Assembly (NCBI RefSeq): GCF_901709675.1
Contig: NC_051106.1
Span: 869,501 to 933,500 of the forward strand
Direction: 5' to 3'
Length of the DNA: 64,000 bases
DNA from: Syngnathus acus
Taxonomy: Eukaryota; Chordata; Actinopteri; Syngnathiformes; Syngnathidae
Part shown: piece by piece, positions 60,803 to 64,000 of the stretch
How the letters are laid out: each line of letters starts with the position of its first letter
Position numbering within the stretch: position 1 is the stretch's first letter
Made by a program: the position numbers and the translations under genes
The notes under the pieces: generated by a model
What the model was told of the DNA's origin: nothing
Databases searched by the model: none
What the model saw: the letters and a program-made list of their open reading frames with translations, nothing else

Positions 60803-60998
60803 CTCGACACACCTGGCGGTTCCAGCGGACTCTTCGACGCAGGCGAAAATCCTCGGCCGAGGTAAACAAAAGCCCTTTGACGGGACTGTCTCGATCAGTC
60901 CGGCTGGACACCGGGAGGGTTGACGAGATCTTCCGAGGAGGAGAATCAGCAGACCGTGAGTAGGAATATTAATTCTACTAAAAAGGAATGAATGAGCA

Positions 60999-61070
60999 GT
61001 GACAAGAGGTCACCTAAATGAATGAGCTGTGACAAGAGGTCACTTAAAACGAGCAGTGACAAGAAGTCAC
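60999..61070 (+). other. Three tandem hairpins in the retroviral leader
   Basis: GTGAC-AAGAG-GTCAC at 60999-61013, the same at 61029-61043, and GTGAC-AAGAA-GTCAC at 61056-61070. Each has a 5-bp stem with a 5-nt loop. Located between primer site and gag, where packaging signals lie. Confidence 0.85.
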
Positions 61071-61459
61071 TTAAAGACCTTGAGAATTCTAGACCCTATC
61101 AAGTGCAATTAGAAACAGTTAAATTCCGCAGGGGCGGTGTGGAGCCCCCTAACTTTTACGTTAGTTAAATTCCGCAGCGGGAGTGCGGACTCCTCTGTTA
61201 TTAAAAATCGCGCGTGGTATGCTTGTGTACAGTTTGACTGAGAGTGATCTCATTTGAGCGCTCCTCTATATAAACACACAGGATTGTAAACAGTGGCTTT
61301 GTGTGGGGGCAGAGGCAAGAACTCTCCGCTCCCTTCGGGGAGGTGAAAGGAGACTTACCACACATCGAATATTTAACCACTGTCCTGTGAATAAAGTTGG
61401 TTTTAGGACACTGTAGGTGCCATTCAAACTACCAACTCCAAAATTTAGAAAAATAAACC

Positions 61460-63022
61460 ATGGGAAACTTAAATAGTAAGCGAAAGTCCCTACCCCGACA
61501 TGAATTAAAATGCAAGGATTGGAAATTAATGGAATGGGTCGACCCAGAAAATGTAAAATATCTTGACAAATGGATAACCGATTACAACTTTGATGGTCGG
61601 CTGAGCTCAAAATCATTAAACGACCTCAAGCAATCAATTAAAGCCAAGTGTGGCGCGAATAAAAACAATAAAGACGGGTATCATTTAATAGTACAATGGG
61701 AATTGGAAGCTGAGAAAAGAAAATGTGGACAAATGAAAGAAAAATTGATGAATAAGGGAAGTGAAGAAAAATCCAAAGAGAGCTTGTTGTTGCATAGGCA
61801 GGAAGATGATGAAACGACATCAGCGCGGCCTCGCTTGAGGGCCGTGGCTGAGGGTGTGATAAATGAAGATGAGAAGGATGATCAAATTACAAAGAAAGAT
61901 GTTGTGGGACGCCAAAGCGAACCATCCTTTCCGGCTTTGTACCCCAAATTGCCAAGCGCAGATGATCCTCCAAAGTATAGTGATTCTGCTCATGCCATGG
62001 TGAAGCGGAGCCGCGTGAAGTCAGAAGCTTCCTCTCCCTCGGCTCCCGCGGCAAGCTGCGGCCCGAGCTATATGGGAGCGGAAGTAGCTGACGCCTACCC
62101 AATGATTCAAGTAGCAAATCCTCATGATGACGGGGAACCCACAATTTTAGTATACAGAACATGGACGCAAGCTGATGTAAAATCAGCTACAGAGGGAATA
62201 GCATTGCCTTCTGAAGACGTTGAACAATACTGCACCGACATAATACAACTCATTGCTTCCTATAATTTGAGAGGTGATGAGGTGCAGCAGGTTTTTATGG
62301 CAACCTTGACCAAAGATTGGGCCAGTGTCAAGGGCGGGTGGAATCCTTTTGATGACCAAGGCCGACCATTAGAATATAATGGGATGCCATTGAGTATTCA
62401 AATTGACCAACTATTTGGTAGGATCAAAATAAAATTTCAACGTAGAGCAAATTATACAGATATTGGCCGAACCAAACAAAAAGAGGATGAGTTGTTTGAA
62501 GATTATAGACACAGATTGGAGAAGGTGTTCAAAGCCAATAGTGGTTTGGAGCCTGGAACTGATGTCTATAACCAACAGCTCAAAAATGCTCTACATGCAA
62601 ATACACGGCCAGCAATCCAGAGCTGGGTTGCTAAACACATGATTACTTTCCCAACCTCTACATTGCCACAATTTATTGATCATGCTATACACGCTGAAAA
62701 AGTTGTCAATTTAAAAAAGGGAAAAGAAAAGGGGAAAGTGGCCACCATCTTTTTTGCAAATGGTGATTCGTCTGACATGTTTTATCAGAACAGAACCTTC
62801 GAACCACGCCAGAGAAGGCGCGGTTTTGAGAATTTCCGTGGCAGAGGCAGAGGAGGGTATAATCGTGGTGCTCTCGATTATGACCCATACGGCCAGCCCG
62901 CCCAGGGTCAGTCAAAGCGATATGGCTCCCGACTTCCTATTTGTTGGTCTTGTGGCAAAGAGGGCCACATAGCAAAAGACTGTCCGAATCCCCATAAGGG
63001 TCAGGCTAATCCTCCCTTATGA
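61460..63022 (+). CDS. gag: Retroviral Gag polyprotein
   Basis: 520 codons from an ATG in strong context (ACCATGG). The N-terminus MGNLNSK has the Gly2 needed for myristoylation, so it should bind membrane. A charged middle region carries two late-domain motifs: LYPKL at residues 160-164 (ALIX-binding type) and PPKY at 170-173 (NEDD4-binding type). A capsid-like region follows (around YRTWTQADVKSATEGIALP). Near the end is an Arg/Gly-rich stretch and one zinc knuckle, CWSCGKEGHIAKDC, with C495, C498, H503 and C508. The frame ends at TGA 63020-63022, followed by CTA. No internal lesion is seen. Confidence 0.93.
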   Translation: MGNLNSKRKSLPRHELKCKDWKLMEWVDPENVKYLDKWITDYNFDGRLSSKSLNDLKQSIKAKCGANKNNKDGYHLIVQWELEAEKRKCGQMKEKLMNKGSEEKSKESLLLHRQEDDETTSARPRLRAVAEGVINEDEKDDQITKKDVVGRQSEPSFPALYPKLPSADDPPKYSDSAHAMVKRSRVKSEASSPSAPAASCGPSYMGAEVADAYPMIQVANPHDDGEPTILVYRTWTQADVKSATEGIALPSEDVEQYCTDIIQLIASYNLRGDEVQQVFMATLTKDWASVKGGWNPFDDQGRPLEYNGMPLSIQIDQLFGRIKIKFQRRANYTDIGRTKQKEDELFEDYRHRLEKVFKANSGLEPGTDVYNQQLKNALHANTRPAIQSWVAKHMITFPTSTLPQFIDHAIHAEKVVNLKKGKEKGKVATIFFANGDSSDMFYQNRTFEPRQRRRGFENFRGRGRGGYNRGALDYDPYGQPAQGQSKRYGSRLPICWSCGKEGHIAKDCPNPHKGQANPPL

Positions 63023-63997
63023 CTAACCGATGGTCAACAGAAAATTGATAAGACTGTCCTGACGACAGCTCCCCCTGCTGATGTAGATTTGAACATTCAG
63101 GACTTGTTGATGAACAATGTAGAGAAACCTGTGGTAACTTTAATGGTAAATGGGACTCCCATAACGTTTTTGTGTGACTCAGGCGCGTGTGTGACCACGT
63201 GTCGCGACATACCTGCGGATGTGCGGGAAGGAGGAAAGACTTTCTGGGTGAGAGCAGCGAATGGTTCGACAACCCCAGTACCCCAGTCTCGTCCAGTCTG
63301 GATACGGGACCCAGAAGGGGGAAGTTGTTGCATTCCCATTTTGCTGATGCCAAATTGCCCTGTTAATTTACTAGGAAGAGATGCTCTCACTGCACTTGGT
63401 CTTTCCCTTGTGCCCCTTAATGACAAAATCGTTGTCAAAAGGCGACACCAATTACAGATTTTTGGCCAGTTTCATTGCTATTATTTCTATTCATTGGATT
63501 TGACTGATGCAGAAGTTGTGCAGTGTGGAACCCCTCTTCTAGCCCAAGCACGCACCCTTTTGCGGTGCCCTGAACAGGCAATGGACCCAACCAACCTGCA
63601 CGTAACCATGTGGCATAAAGACACGCCTGGTCCTGATCACAACTACGAAAACATGCTTGAGGCTGTTACGCCTGCCTCCTTGAAGCCATCTTTCCTCCTG
63701 CATGATGGTGAAAGCCGTGCCTGTGTAGTCATAGGGCCGGCTCCCTCTGAGATACAGAAATTGCACATGTCTCCCACTCCGCTCCACATCTCATTGTTTC
63801 GGCCTTTCACGGCCACATGGCAAAGTTTGGGATTTATGGCCAGAGATGCATTGGCAGCTTCTGATTGGACTCAAGTTGGACCTGACTCCTTTTATAGTCC
63901 TTCTACCAAGTTTTTTAAACAAAACATGAACCAGGTCCTGTCATTTATTAGTGGAGTTCACGTTGACTCCTGTTCTGAGAAAGCATCCTCCTTTTGA
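63023..63997 (+). CDS. pro-pol: Retroviral protease and following domain, Gag frame
   Basis: Continues in the gag frame after the gag TGA with no other stop for 324 codons, so a start of its own is not needed. The aspartic protease active site is FLCDSGACVTT (Asp codon at 63176) and the C-terminal protease motif is NLLGRDALTALGL (from about 63365). The next ~170 residues are not reverse transcriptase. They include HVTMWH (His codon 63599) and PLHISLF (His codon 63785), 62 residues apart. The frame stops at TGA 63995-63997, three bases before the window ends; whether that is a lesion or a true end cannot be told here. Confidence 0.85.
   Translation, partial: LTDGQQKIDKTVLTTAPPADVDLNIQDLLMNNVEKPVVTLMVNGTPITFLCDSGACVTTCRDIPADVREGGKTFWVRAANGSTTPVPQSRPVWIRDPEGGSCCIPILLMPNCPVNLLGRDALTALGLSLVPLNDKIVVKRRHQLQIFGQFHCYYFYSLDLTDAEVVQCGTPLLAQARTLLRCPEQAMDPTNLHVTMWHKDTPGPDHNYENMLEAVTPASLKPSFLLHDGESRACVVIGPAPSEIQKLHMSPTPLHISLFRPFTATWQSLGFMARDALAASDWTQVGPDSFYSPSTKFFKQNMNQVLSFISGVHVDSCSEKASSF
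63599..63793 (+). other. Possible 2H-phosphoesterase-like segment
   Basis: Two His-x-Thr/Ser motifs flanked by hydrophobic residues (LHVTMW and LHISLF), separated by 62 residues, between protease and the expected reverse transcriptase. This spacing and pattern is what defines the 2H phosphoesterase superfamily, whose two His residues act together on cyclic phosphate or 2',5'-linked RNA. The fold is not shown; motif-level resemblance only. Confidence 0.35.
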
Positions 63998-64000
63998 CAT

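Larger units (their letters stand above)
60026..64000 (+). mobile_element. Endogenous retrovirus, 5' part (runs off window)
   Basis: In order: LTR, primer site, structured leader, gag, then protease and further pol-type sequence in the same frame as gag. It is antisense to AKAP6 within an intron or 5' flank. Gag has no stop before its natural end, so the copy is probably young. The tRNA-Pro-type primer site and the same-frame gag-pol layout resemble gamma/epsilon-type retroviruses; the exact clade needs the reverse transcriptase, which is outside the window. Confidence 0.92.

Overview
The window is vertebrate nuclear DNA from a teleost fish, most likely a percomorph; I do not name a species. 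There are no operons. Coding sequence is sparse and split by introns, and most of the rest is CA/TG microsatellite, tRNA-derived SINEs and fish transposon families (Rex3/RTE, Rex1/L2-like LINEs, Tc1-like, hAT, a Ty3/Gypsy-type solo LTR, an endogenous retrovirus).

Two host genes lie on the minus strand in the order AKAP6 then NPAS3 (right to left), the same order and relative orientation as on human chromosome 14. Four consecutive AKAP6 exons are visible: 58338-58255, 58178-57999, 56462-54021 and the terminal coding exon 53751-52750. They cover a spectrin-like segment, the long C-terminal region and a probable PKA RII-binding helix. NPAS3 contributes a probable first coding exon (45006-44852), the bHLH exon (25788-25544) and the start of the PAS region (17602-17520). 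Every exon junction I propose keeps reading phase. The remaining NPAS3 exons must lie left of position 1. NPAS3 introns fill about 1-45 kb, and AKAP6 introns plus an antisense provirus fill 56.5-64 kb.

Positions 600-10,910 are a pile-up of mobile elements: a truncated Rex3, an internally deleted mariner relative, a LINE 3' end split by a SINE, one Tc1 family with long inverted repeats, and a second Tc1 family. One copy of the second family is interrupted by a near full-length Rex3 with a target-site duplication. Four hAT-type non-autonomous elements occur; three have perfect 8-bp duplications and one keeps a BED zinc finger. At 30.6-33.7 kb a Tc1 copy is inserted into another at a TA; the inserted copy is a large palindrome, followed by 435 bp of TG repeat and an inverted SINE.

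At the right end (60026 to the window edge) is the 5' part of a retrovirus-like provirus on the plus strand. It has a 753-bp LTR, a tRNA-Pro-type primer site, a leader full of small hairpins, an open 520-codon gag and a protease reading frame. Gag ends at UGA followed by CUA and the same frame stays open into protease, which suggests expression by stop-codon readthrough. A segment after protease carries two His-x-Thr/Ser motifs like those of 2H phosphoesterases. These features, a splice-donor minisatellite in AKAP6 and the Tc1 palindrome are the observations most worth following up.
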